The position numbers were made by a program, and so were the translations under genes. This document shows positions 11,036 to 22,649 of a stretch of 64,000 nucleotides of DNA, piece after piece. Origin of the DNA: Gyromitra esculenta (Eukaryota > Ascomycota > Pezizomycetes > Pezizales > Discinaceae); contig JBCAML010000001.1 of the NCBI GenBank assembly GCA_038503075.1, forward strand, positions 2,232,001-2,296,000. The letters run 5' to 3'. Every line of letters begins with the position of its first letter. The first letter of the stretch is position 1. The notes below the pieces were generated by a model. The model searched no databases and was not told the origin of the DNA. It saw only the letters and a program-made list of their open reading frames with translations.

Positions 11036-11590
11036 GGATTTGGATTCCGTACTTGAGCCGCAAGTAAAGCGAGTTTGGAGAGGATAGGAATTTTGAAATA
11101 TTTTTACCGAAGCTCAGTACTAATATATGAATATTGAAATAGGAATTTCGGTTGAGGTGGCAAGAAGGTATTTACAATCGTTGGAATTCGACTACGGGAA
11201 AGAAAATATGCCCATGCAATTGTGGGTCGTGCGATGTACACATGGACCCGTGGGGAATCGAGAGAATAAAATAATATACCTTTTTTTACAACGCGAGATT
11301 GTTATTCTTCATTGTTATTCTTGATTTATTTCTTTGGTTTGGTCTGGACTCACGTGCCGGGTGATATTCTGTGCGAAAATCGATCGTCTCGTATGTGATC
11401 GATCACAAGGCATGACATCCACTGGAACATCCAGTCTCTGAAGTTTTCGTAGACCTCAAAGTGGTTACTACTCTTTTCTCAGTTATTCTTATTATATGAT
11501 ACAACTATTTTTTTGTACAAGAATATAATTATGAGATCGGAGAAGTAAGCTTTTGATATCGGTAGATAGTCATACTACTATATCCCCTAA
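11036..11590. other. intergenic, no gene seen
   Basis: AT-rich region between the 5' end of the FGH pseudogene and the 3' end of the DUF5321 gene. No supported feature. Confidence 0.4.
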
Positions 11591-12417
11591 CTAAGCCCCA
11601 TAATCTCGAGCGCTTTTTGATTGCCGAGTTGGTCGAGCTATTTGTCGTTTGGTAACGTTTTTAGTGTCAAGGTACTCTTCCTTTGCGGTTTCACTATTCT
11701 CCGAAGTAGAACCTTCAGGTGACTTCCTCCGAGTTTTTTCCTGCCAGATTGCGTCTTCTTCTTCTATATCCCTCAGCACTAGAAAAGAACAAGAAACTAT
11801 TAGTATATACGCATGAGGAATTCCGCTGATCCTATCGTGTTTTATTCTAATAGATAAGAACTCATACCGTCTTCCCAGCTTTTCTCTTCTCTTTCATCTC
11901 CAGTACCAAGCATCTCCTCCACATCCACGTCCTCTCCTCGCTGTAGCCTTTCTATAACCTCCTTTAACACTAAGATTTTAACATTTACTCGCCGCATGTA
12001 GTCATCATGTTCATGTTTCAGTGCAATCATTTGGATCGCCTGAGAGCCGATAAGGAGAAATATAGCCTATCCTGACCGATCAGTTGCCAGGTACATATAT
12101 CTTGCACATGACAGGTGGAAGAATTGACGGACGATATAAAAAGTAGCTGGGTTCCATGGTCCCGGTTCTTGCTGTCCCTGCGGCACTTTGGCTTTCGACT
12201 TGGACTTTGAGCCCGTCCAATAAATGCTAGGGTCTAAGAATCGGGGAAGGAATCTACTAGACGTCGAAGCAGGAGTCGGGTGTTGTAACTGGTGGAGAGA
12301 GATTGTAGAAAATTTGGAGTAACCATGGCCGTAGCATATCCCAGGTTTTGAAATCACACTGCTATAAAGACGAATAAGCGGCGGCAATCGTTGGGCAGCC
12401 ATAACTGTGGGGGTCAT
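11591..12417 (-). CDS. DUF5321-like mitochondrial membrane protein
   Basis: Three exons: 12417-12133, 12066-11868 and 11778-11591; about 223 aa. The first donor is unusual (GTCCGT); the others are standard (GTATGA). The N-terminus (MTPTVMAAQRLPPLIRLYSS) resembles a mitochondrial presequence. The core is WNPATFYI followed across the intron by a transmembrane segment AIFLLIGSQAIQMIALKH, then a charged coiled coil (VIERLQRGEDVDVEEMLGTG) and an acidic-basic tail. This order matches a fungal mitochondrial family catalogued as a domain of unknown function (I believe DUF5321). An in-frame ATG 42 bases upstream (12459) is an alternative start. The gene is divergent from the light-chain gene. Confidence 0.7.
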
Positions 12418-12734
12418 CGTTTGGTGGTGAGGAGGGGTCGAGTGGGTTGCTTCCAACATATTTTCCAGCAGAGCCTCCTCGTTGTCGTAGCAACCCACCG
12501 GAAAGTTGCGTCTCGTCCCTCAGGTTCGCTTCGCATGTTTACCTCTTCATATCCCTAGCTCTCCCACCTCCGCCTCCAGAACCTCTCACGACCTGTCCCA
12601 TAGAGCCACCAATAACTAGCTACCAGACCCAAAATTTATTCTACTCAATCACCAGATGTTATTCGGAGGATCCGACCTGATGGTCTGTAACTCTGTCCAC
12701 TTTTTGAGAATCGATGAGATTAATAGCTCTGTAG
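12418..12734. promoter_or_regulatory. shared divergent promoter region
   Basis: This is the short interval between the DUF5321 gene (-) and the coding exons of the myosin light-chain gene (+). It must contain both promoters and the unresolved first exon of the light chain. No clear TATA box is visible. Confidence 0.4.
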
Positions 12735-13419
12735 GCAAGCACTCGCACGTCGAAGCCGTCCCCCCTGGGATATGCTCTGTCTCCTCCTCCAAGCTTCAAC
12801 AAACCGAGCCAGTTCTCAACTCGCTCTTCTCCCCGGAACGTAAAACGTTCAACTTCAGGGGCGTTCACGCAGCTATCAAGCACGCAGATTCAGGAACTGA
12901 AAGAGAGCTTCCAGATGCTAGATAAAGACGGAGATGGCGTCATCGGTAACGATGATCTCGCAGCTATGCTGAGCAGTCTCGGTACATCACGGCATCAACC
13001 CCTCCTTCTCTACACACCTCACTGATGATCCTCGCAACGATCATATAGGTCAAGAACCCACTGCTGCCATGCTGTCTGCACACCTCTCCTCCGTCTCGAC
13101 CCCCTTCAACCTTGCATCCTACTTAACGCACCTTTCACAGCATCTCTCTCTTCTCACTCCTGGACCAGACCTATTAAGCGCATTCGAAGCCTTTGATGAT
13201 AACGATGACGGAACCATCGATGTTGCGGAGCTTAGGGAGGCCCTGACAGGCATGGGCGAGAGGATGAGTGAACAAGATGTGGACCGAGCACTCAAGGGTT
13301 TTACAAAGCGGAGGGCGCTCGGAAGAGGAGCTAACAACAGCGGGAGTTTTGGAGGAGATGTTTTCAGGTACAGGGATTTTGTAGATGTCTTGTCCGGGAA
13401 AGAGGAAGAGAAGGAATAA
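12735..13419 (+). CDS. myosin II regulatory light chain (EF-hand), first exon unresolved
   Basis: Two exons are clear: 12735-12981 and 13049-13419 (intron donor GTACAT, acceptor ATATAG), giving 205 codons in phase. The N-terminal extension is Ser/Pro/Thr rich and leads to RSTSGAFTQLSSTQIQELK, resembling the phosphorylatable tail of regulatory light chains. The first EF-hand loop DKDGDGVIGNDD is canonical; a second loop DDNDDGTIDVAE follows later. The protein would bind the IQ motif of type II myosin and act in the cytokinetic ring. Exon 2 has no usable start ATG, so an upstream coding exon is needed. A candidate is ATG 12656 with a weak donor GTCTGT at 12683, which is in phase, but I am not sure. 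Confidence 0.75.
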
Positions 13420-13772
13420 ATTTTAGCGAAGGTGCTTGTGGAGAATTTGGAGAATGATCTATCGCGGAATGAGCTCAGGTTCGGTGTTTTTATTATGGCT
13501 GGGTCGGCAGGTATGGATATGCGAAATATCCAGGAGTTTGCTCGCTTTCTTTGTTTGTTTCACGATTCCCTCCTTCCTTCTATTTTCTTTTTTATGCGTT
13601 CATACCTACCCGAGAGATAAATAGAGAACGTCTCTAGGATTCTTCGGGAGTCTGTCTTTTTTTTTGTTTACTATTCTTCGTTTGTATAGTAGAACTATTT
13701 CGAGTTATAACGTCATAATGCCTCATGTATTTCTTTTTGTTTTTATTTAATTGAAGAGGCGATCTATCAACT
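13420..13772. other. 3' UTR of light-chain gene and spacer
   Basis: T-rich sequence downstream of the TAA at 13417-13419; two overlapping 62-codon frames here are not credible genes. Confidence 0.4.
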
Positions 13773-13844
13773 GGTCGCATGGCCCAATGGCAAGGCGCTT
13801 GACTACGAATCAAGAGATTCCAGGTTCGACCCCTGGTGCGATCA
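13773..13844 (+). tRNA. tRNA-Arg(ACG), intronless
   Basis: 72-nt cloverleaf identical in the mature part to the gene at 8220 but with no intron: anticodon loop CTACGAA runs straight into TCAAG. Acceptor GGTCGCA/TGCGATC and discriminator A are intact. Confidence 0.92.
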
Positions 13845-16442
13845 TTATAATTATCTTTTACTCGTAGTAATATTTTTTCTCTACGAACAACATTTAAAAG
13901 CAAACTTATCTCGCATAAATCATTGGTGATCGTTAGCTCCAGTCTCTTGACGGCACCAATGCAACCGCGGTGGTTTCATGGGACAAAGGTCTGCCCTATC
14001 CGAAGAGAATGCCTTGTTATCGGCAAGAGTGCAGCTTTGATTTTATACACATCCTATTACTATTATTTTCCTCGGTATCAAATGATATCAAATTTTATCG
14101 TACTCTTGTTTCTTCGCAATAGGGTCGGAGGCGGTAGCTTAGGAGACTTAGATGGATATAAAAACCCCACATCTTGACCCCTAACGGACAAATAGATTAT
14201 CACCAACGCAGAGTCATTAAATAGCTACATGTACTTAGGTGTTCATTAAATGCTGGGAAAGCTCGCAACAAGCTGCGCGCGTGCCCAACCCCTTAAAGTA
14301 ACCAAATCGGCTACAGTGACGAAGAGATAATAGTAGCTAGGTATAACTATATATATTTAGCTATAGAGTGGAGATTGGCTCACGATTTAATCAATTCTGT
14401 TCATTTGGAGTTGCGGTTGGCAGGGTGTAGCTTGTTGACACATTTCCCAGTACCTAGTAAACGCCTAAGTGGCAAAGGAGCTGTATAGCGAAATTTTACA
14501 CAGCCAAGGAACACGTTGTTTGACGGAGTATGTAAGTACATCTAATGGTGCTAATAAAAGGCAGATAGCATTTCAATTTTGTGAAGATAATCTACTTTGA
14601 AAGATATTAAAGATGATGAAGAGAGGGGGTAAAGAATATTTCTTAGGCGAAAGAAGTGCCGTTGTCAATGTTATTGAAGTAGCGAACAAAACCAATAAAG
14701 CTATACCTAGATATTAGAAGTACTATATTGAAAGGCCAGTTTAGGAGACTATCGATCGGGGAGGGATATACCATTATAGTATACCATTATAGCTATCACA
14801 TATGATCTTTACGTCAAGATATCCATGGGCTACCGGACTTCAGATGCAAACCGGAGACACGGTTGGACTCCTTACGAATATATGCTTACCCCGTCTGCAA
14901 CTACGAGTGAGCTTTAATACCAGAGCTCTTCGGGTGGCTACCCCAAACTAGAAAATTTAACATAAGATACATCGAAAAAAAGAAAACAAAAAGAGAATTC
15001 TTATCCGCTACACGTTTTGGAAGCGTTGTAATGTACCGCCGTTGCATGCATGCAGACATTCGTTCGAATGCTCATGGTACTCTCAGCACAGGGTTAGAAC
15101 CATTACGAGCAGTTATCTCAATTATATTAATGAGGGGCATCGCCACCGAGGCTTAATTATGGGAATTGCTCAATGATGATGATATTGATGATGATGGCGG
15201 TGATGGCATGACGGCGATAAGTCTTCACGGTGTTGTGATCATGTCGTGGAAAGAAGGTCGAAAAGCACCCGTACTCCGAGGAAGTACATGTATTTATGCA
15301 TGAAAATTCCCCCGGTGGCTAATAAATTTTACCTGATAAAGCTAGGTTTGGCCACTCAGAAATCTAAGAGATATAAACAAGCATAAGGCGCTCGCTGTAG
15401 AGTCTGAAACTAAGCTAGTGAGACTCTCTTATATTATGGCCATCAAACGGCCTAAACCTGAGCGCACACGATATGATATATAGATTCATTCAGTCATAAA
15501 AAGAACTTGGGTGTATGACCTAAAATAGGTATACTGCCTGCAGTCTAGCCCTGGATCTCGTAAACCTGGACCACCCTCTATTGAGAATAACGAATATGTA
15601 GATTCGTGTATCTACGCTACGTAGTAAAGAAGAAGCCGAATAGATCGGCCCGAGCAACCCTATAGTAGCTAATGCTCTAGCTAAACTAGTATCTCGTCAG
15701 AGAACGTGAACCCTAAGAAGTCTACAGATATATATTATACACCCTCGATGCAAGTGTGGTCAATCTATCTATCTATCTATCCCAGCACCCTCGAGTAAAA
15801 ATCGCGCGAGTGACCATATATGATCTAGACTAAACCCTAAAGCACTCGGACAATATATATAAATATATAAGTTCGGTAAATTAGTAAATTAGCATATTTT
15901 CATAGAGTGCCTAGGATACATTTACACTAAGGCGAGCGGCTAGGGGGGTTTGCAGAGGCATTGACTAGAGACGCAAAGAAGTCATATTTATACCCCATGT
16001 TTTGGCTATAAAATTCTAGGATACTACGAGGTAAATGTATCCAAATAGTAAAAAGAACTTTAGATCAAGTTTGATCACTTCTTCTATCTCTCATATGCCC
16101 ACAAACATAGCCTTACTCTTTGTAATACCCACGAGAAGTACTCTAAGGTGCTAAAATACTTGAAATTAAGGTGGCATTCTAGTGCTTTTTATGCAAAGCA
16201 CCCAGCCCTAATATTTATATTCTTATAGATAATTGTGCCATACTAATTAAGCCGCGACAAAGGGCTGAGATAAGCTGCATTTACTATTTGCATACACTCT
16301 TTTAAACTTTCTAAACTGCATGGGAAGCAACAGCATCGCGTAGCTAGAAACTTATAATATTGCCACGCGCACTACTCTGTCAAAAATAGGTAGCCTGATC
16401 TCCCAGCCTAACAACATCAAGTTCATATGCATCACCCGTCAA
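13845..16442. other. gene-free AT-rich tract
   Basis: 2.6 kb with essentially no frame of 60 codons or more after 14177 on either strand. It is rich in TATA, TAG and CTAG words, with a tandem TATACCATTATAG pair near 14769-14795 and an (ATCT)n tract near 15763-15780. It may be an old transposon degraded by C-to-T mutation, but I recognise no element in it. Confidence 0.5.
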
Positions 16443-17437
16443 TTACCACCATTTTTCCGTCAGCACCCTATCTTTAGGGAGCTCAATCTCCTTCTCGATC
16501 ACATCGACAAATTTATCGGTAAACTCCTGCGGGCCACAAATGTACACCAACGTCCTATCCTCGGGGAACTTCTTAATCACTGTCCTTATGTCAGCTGCTG
16601 TCATCCTGCGGCGATGATGTGGCTCCAGAATTGCCCCATCCGTGGTAATGAAGAGTTGAAGGTCCTCGGGAGGGAGCTCCAAGAGAACTTTCATGTATGG
16701 CTCCGGCACAGGAGATTTTGTACTATACAGAAACGATAAATTTACTGCTTCGTTTGGAGGGTACTGGCGGATGTGTTGCAACATCGACAACAGGGGGCTT
16801 TTTCTGCCATCAACTTCTTTCCTTTCATGTTATCGATCCAATTATAGAGTTTTCTTACTTGATACCCACTCCTGCTCCAATAAATATGATATGCTCTAGT
16901 TTATCCACGCTCAAGTCTCGATTACCTGGTGGAAATGTAAAACTTCCACATGCACGGACGCTTAGTTCCTTCCCCTCGATAGCAGACTCATCCTGAAACA
17001 ACCATGCTGCCGGCGGGCTCTGTGGAGCGGATTGGATAGCGAGTTGCATTTTAGGTAGGATTGAAGGCGGTGAGAGAATCGTAAACCCTCCGGGCGATGG
17101 TGCAGTGGGGGAGGGGACGTAGACGTCAAGCCATTGCCCAGGCTCAAACTTGTGGCTAGTAAGCGATAAAACCGCAGAGAGGGTTGGCAATACAGGGAAC
17201 GGACGTACAGTGAATTTCGAAAACGGAGGAAGCAATATCAACGTAAATAGGCGCAAGTTTGGCGCGATGCGGGATATGGCTGTGAGCTGTACTCTTTGGA
17301 GCACCTGTTTTAATGCGATCCCCATCTGATCAGCACGCCCTAGAACTATGCCATGGAACCCGAATAATATTACCACCAACCTCATCCCGCGGCTGCTCAG
17401 CCGTGCGCTCAATATGCGGACGATATACGGAGGACAT
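16443..17437 (-). CDS. FAD/NAD-binding oxidoreductase, OXNAD1-like
   Basis: Three exons: 17437-17381, 17304-16859 and 16797-16443; phases close to about 285 aa. The first join (donor GTTGGT, acceptor AAACAG) gives HIERTAEQPRDE followed by VLQRVQLTAI. Ferredoxin-reductase-type features are a FAD-binding barrel (EPGQWLDVYVP, then GGFTILSPPS), a nucleotide-binding start HIIFIGAGVGINPLLSML, and the C-terminal VYICGPQEF motif that closes the NAD site. The protein ends with an aromatic residue pair (WW), typical of this superfamily. It resembles the oxidoreductase NAD-binding-domain family (OXNAD1-like); substrate unknown. Short mitochondrial-type proteins of this length are usual. Confidence 0.82.
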
Positions 17438-18647
17438 GGTATACGTTAACGCTAACGATGTTGATGCTAGTACTAGTGCTGTCGGAGTCGTCGAAACGTG
17501 GACGGATTAACATGCGCGCGTGTAATACAGACGCACGTGGTTTTTAAAAACAGCAGCCTGAAACAGATCTCAATTCGGCGCTAGTAGCTTTACTTTTGCT
17601 TCTTTGCTCTCTTGCAGGACAGATGCAGATGCAGACTGACAGCATACGATCGATCATCGCTCAGAAGCAGCTATTGTCATAGTTGAATACTCTAGGTCTA
17701 CGATCTAATCTGATGCTCTGAATCAGCCAAGCAACTTTACAAGCGCTATCTCCTAAAAGTCCCAAAATCAAAAACGTGAGCAGAATTCTTTGTGTGCACT
17801 ATCTATAGTTAAGCTCAAACGGCCCAACGCTGTAGCTTGCGTGTGACGGGATTCCTATAGTAGATCCCGAAACTAAGGATCTCCCAAGCCGCAGCAGGGG
17901 CGTTAGTTCCAAATATATGAACTTTAGTGTGGATCCTTGCAGCCGTGGTTGCGGCGCGAAATTGTCAATAACTGTGCCCTACGAATGTGTATATGGCAAT
18001 AAATCAAAAAAATTAAAGAACCACGCGTTCAAATTAAACGCGATGAGTAACTACCAAATGGGCGCCAATTATCTACTTCGTAGTGATGACTTTTAGTTGG
18101 CTTCTCGAGCCGATCAGCTATCCGGTACAACCCATTTTCAGTTTTCCTGTCACCCAATCTCCGACAGGAGCTCTAATCCCTCCAAAAAACCATATCCTCC
18201 CCCACCCTAATATCATACAACACACCAGAAAGAATAGGCTAGAGAGAAAAGGCTAGCAGATATGGTACTCAAACGCACAAACATAGTATTTCCAGATATG
18301 AACCACCCAAAAAAAACCCCCCAAACCCAAGTGACCCAAAAAACGCTCTCGTAAAAACCAAAAAAAGTCATACATCCAACCTACGGTTTAAAATAAATTG
18401 AATGAATAAAATCGAAAGAAAGAAGTGAGGCGCCAATCCCCGAGAAAGAAACCCCGAGCTGGGATTACCGCCTCGAACGGAAAAAAAATATTAGAAGGTA
18501 TGTAAATTAGGATTAAACATCCAAAAGTCGCCAAGCTTCTCGTCCCCTTTCCTTACTGCACAAATGTTTCAAATGAAAGAATTGATGTGTAAATGCAAAT
18601 CTTTTTTGATAATAAGAAGTGGTAGTTGAGAATCTGGAACTCTTCGA
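17438..18647. other. intergenic, no gene seen
   Basis: Promoter side of the oxidoreductase gene and the 3' side of the DUF7729 gene. A-rich tracts near 18300-18380 and 18480 are notable. No coding feature. Confidence 0.4.
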
Positions 18648-20035
18648 CTACATGATGATGATCGCTACTAGCGCCGTGAACAAAAGTAACCATGTTTCTA
18701 AGAAGTTTTTGCCGGCGGCACCGGTAAAAAGTGTCTCGACAGTCGTATTGACGAAATCGGGACCGCAGCCTAGCCGGAGATGCGGTTAGCCATAACTCTA
18801 CTATAGGACGTGAGACTATAATTGGTGGAATCTACCAATGTTAATCAGTTGAGCCGCTACAACATAGGTGTTAGACAGCGGTTGGGTGCTATTCCCAGCG
18901 AATGTAAAAAATATTCTCATCGTGTCTTGTAGGCAGGTAGAACAACTAAGACCACTGTTAGAGCGGTTCAAAATACAGCACGTCAACTACGCCAATACGG
19001 TAGAGAGATATCTTTCTGAGTAAATCAACGCTTACCTCGGCCGTGCACCCCCCGGTAAACTTCTACCTACTGGAAGGTAATATGCGTACGAATCGCTCGG
19101 GCTGGATGTGTTTGTCATCGCATCAACATAACCTAGGAATATGTGATGTCAGTGATATTTCAAGTACGATCATATGAAGATATCAGACTCGGGGATAACT
19201 GACAGTACGACCCAGAATCCGATCTCAAGCAACCCGCGGTGTAGACTGGCTTGTAGGCAATGAATGCGGCATACGCTTGTTGTACAATTGGATTTCCTAG
19301 ACGGAAGTCTGCACCGCAGTTTTCATCCATTGTGATCTGTCGCCCCAATTTGTCCATAATACCCTGGCATTTATTGATATCGACATTACATGTCTTGTCA
19401 ACAATCTGGGTCATTGAGAATGCCCCATCCTTGGTGATTTCAAAAAAGGATTGCGAGTTCTGGGTGGGCTAGAGTAAGCATATTATATCCGGCTTTCTCA
19501 GCATGCTAGATCTGGGACGTACAAGGAGCAACGCAGATAAAGGCAAGCAACTCAAGAAGTCACTATCTTGGAGAAATGTAGCGAAAAATGTAGGACATGT
19601 TGTAGTGGTAGTATTAGAGCTAATAGTAACGGTGTCGAATAAAGTCGGAGTATCAACAACTCCTCCAGATTCGAAAGTGATACCGGTTTGTGCAGGTGAG
19701 TTTGAAGAAGTAGTAGATGACGCACTAGTACTAGTGGAGGATGCATCATCAACAGGAACAGCAACAGCTGAACCTGACATGAAAAAAACCAATAAAACGA
19801 GCGATAAAATTGTAAATTTGGCGTTAAGTGAGTGACGAAATTTCCTAATGAGTGAGAAATTTTTGTTGCTTTTGGCTACCTTTGGGTTCTCCCGTTTTTT
19901 CGATCCTAGCTTCATCCATTTCCCCTCGCCCCCTTCACCGTGTTCCCCCGGCGAAGCAGCCTGTGACGTAGAACATTCCGATTCGCAGATTCGCATAAAC
20001 GAACTAGAGGACTGACGAGATCCAGAGGCGCTCAT
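18648..20035 (-). CDS. DUF7729-type secreted, probably GPI-anchored protein
   Basis: Five exons: 20035-19523, 19468-19204, 19132-19036, 18945-18836 and 18769-18648; total 1107 bases, 368 aa, all phases consistent. The N-terminal 70 residues are basic and serine rich, then a hydrophobic segment (FTILSLVLLVFFMSGSAVAV) acts as signal or anchor. A Ser/Thr-rich region follows, then a cysteine-patterned domain: CPTFFATFLQDSDFLSC, CNVDINKC, NCGADF, YCY, SCSTCLQDTM and a final GCGPDFVN. The C-terminus is a small-residue site followed by WLLLFTALVAIIIM, as in GPI-attachment signals. The family is confined to fungi and its role is unknown; a cell-wall or plasma-membrane location is inferred. Confidence 0.82.
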
Positions 20036-22649
20036 GGTAATCGGTTGTCAATACACAGCATCAGCTGCATGTCACAAAGTACGGATAATAGCCGCAGGCG
20101 AACGGCGCAAGTCTACCGAGTTGAGGGTGGTAGTCGAACAAAGAGCCGATGATCTGCTGGATGAGACGAAACCTAAAACCACCCCTAAACAATTATAAAT
20201 CTACAGCGTTGCCTCGGACTTGTCGGGATCCGGTGATCGATAGACCTGCTTCTCCAGGCTGGGAGAAGGATTGGCAGATGTGGATGAGTGAGCGTGGGGT
20301 TTAAAAGCTTGTTGATAAAACGGTAAAAGAGTCAACGAGCGGCCACAAGCTCCCTGCTGGTAAAAATAATAAAAATGAGTGAACGCCTATGGCTGTGGTT
20401 GCGCACAATCACAAGGCAGAGCAAGAAAAGACCGTCGGGGAGAGAACGGTGCGGGGGAGGGGAAGGGGAAGAGGAGGAAAAGAGCTCTCAAAAGAAATCT
20501 CTATCTCGATCTCGCGACTCTTGGGAACCTTGATATGTGAAGGAGGAGGTGGCCAGGTTAAAAAGGTGTCCTACCCCCCCTAAAAATCCCATAATCGGTA
20601 ATAGCCTGCTTTACAAGGCTGGCTTGCGCAAGACGTGGTCAAGCGAGACACGATTTGTAGGCCCAAACCACGACTGACAGCTACGATGGCTCAACATGGG
20701 AAGTAACTATGTACTTTTTACTCGAGTCCATATCGGGCTTCGTCTTGTCTTCATCTCCACATGCCCTGCATCAGTGCATCTTTGCCCAGGTCGGAAGTCC
20801 TCAATAGGCTGCGGTTCCTGTCGATTGATTGGGAAACGAACTGTATCCAGGTGAGACCATATGTACCAATGTGCGTGACACTTTAACCGCTTATGCTCAC
20901 TGACCAGTAGGAGCCACACGGCAGCTTTTAGTTCGCGCAGCAGCATCCTTTCCAACGCTCCTAGCCAAGTCTCTTGGCCGTCTGCTCTACTCGTAAATCA
21001 CTGACGTCTGTTGACAGGACTGGACCTACATGCAAAACTGCCTCTGGTATATGATTTTGTGTGAGATGTAGGCCCAGTCCTGTTACAGCGTACGGCAAAA
21101 AAAATTCGAGAAACCGGGGCCTGCTGACAGGGCTCTGTTGCCAATCCAACTGCTAGAATCTCCCTCGAAAACTCTGGAGAGCCAATAACAGTCCCGAATC
21201 TTGAGTCTCATGTTCCTCGATCTTTTTTTACCGTACGTTGTAACAAACGTCAACGATTTCCGAGTAGTCCTGTGGTTAGCCCCTCACCCTCGCTCCGATC
21301 ATTTCCAGTAGATCTAGGCGGGCATCAGCCGGGAGGGGGGTTTCCGTGGTCCATCCACATGGCAGCATCGTTTCAAAACGAGGACCATTCGTGGTGCACC
21401 ACCATCCTACAAACATTCTCAATAGGACCATGTTGCCGAAAACCGATTTGGTAGAGATCAGCAACGAGAAACACCGTCAATTCACACGATCTTCATTTTT
21501 GCGACTTCGGAGATTGTTAAGAGAAATTCTTAGTGGGGCCGAACCATGCCATTGTGCATATTACAACGGTTATGCAGTGGCTTTCACATTCAAGGTACTT
21601 CAACCCAACAAAGAAGCTTAAAGTGCCTCATATGTGCTTGTCTAACCAAGACTTGGAACAAAAAAAAAGCGTTCTCTGCGCACTAATACTTTACAGAGTC
21701 CAACTCTAGTCGTGATTGACTAACCATCCTATTCCTAATGGAGAGGGTACTTGCACGTAGGTAGATGTCTCTTTTACATGTAGCTTTCAATCTACGGTAT
21801 ATGTAAGTACATAATCATGATAGTCTTGTTATGTTCCTAGATTACCTAACGTCTAGCTCCTAACATATCGGGATCTATTTTAGTTTATTTCTCCTATGCC
21901 TACATTTACTCTATAGAAAGGATTGCCTCGCTAACGAAAAGGGCTTTTCAAGAGCTTGGAAAAACAAGGGCACGGCGCTTTTACCGAGCACGTCTTAGCA
22001 TTTTTAGCTGAAGTGACTTACAAACCCTGAAAGAGCTTCCCCCATTCTTTCGTACCATGCACAATGATCTCAGATAGATAAATCGGCTGTTCCCAGATCC
22101 TTCCTGTTTCAAGCCGCTTTACATTTTCTGTCTCATTTCTCGTTGGACGCTCCGGCCAATTATCCATCGTCACATTCAAACCGCCACAGGTCATGGGGGG
22201 AACCCAGGGAGGGGGATGGTCGCTAACATTCCCTTTGGCGGGACCACCCGATTTGTTTTGATATCGGGGCGACCGTATTACACTGCACGCTACCCACTCC
22301 AGGGGCAGAATTCTATGAACCCGTTCTTTTGGCACGAGATGCTTCGGATCCTCTTGTGAATCTTGAATGCTTCAAAGTTCAGGAATAGATCCCAGATTGC
22401 ATGCACGAAGCCTTTCAAAGCGAGAGACATCTTCTAACAGGTCAGTCAGTCAGTACCCTTTTACCACCTCCAGAATCCCACTGTTTTTTCATGTACATCT
22501 TCACTAAGGACCGCTTAAAAGTTATATAATACTTGGATGCATCTATCCATCGCCAATTCCACTATATCCCAGCGTCGTCTGCATTTCCCGTGACCGTGAC
22601 CCTTTCAAACAACACCCCCCTTTCCTCCCATCGGCCACACCACACAGAC
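20036..22649. other. intergenic region, 2.6 kb
   Basis: This holds the promoters of the DUF7729 (-) and F-box (+) genes. A 105-codon minus-strand frame (22018-22335) and other short frames have no recognisable features. A small fold-back lies at 21014-21086. A TATAT stretch (TTATATAATA) at about 22522 may serve the F-box gene. Confidence 0.45.
21014..21086. repeat. short inverted repeat
   Basis: Arms with ACAGGACTGG followed by A/G and CCTACAT, one mismatch, face each other across about 35 bases. The unit is about 73 bp, non-coding; it could be a small MITE remnant. Confidence 0.5.

Noticed and set aside
15763..15780. (ATCT)n tract considered as part of a CRISPR or satellite array
   Set aside because: A few tetranucleotide units only, without spacers or longer periodicity.
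22018..22335. 105-codon minus-strand frame
   Set aside because: Some segments look protein-like, but no domain, splice partner or neighbouring exon could be found.
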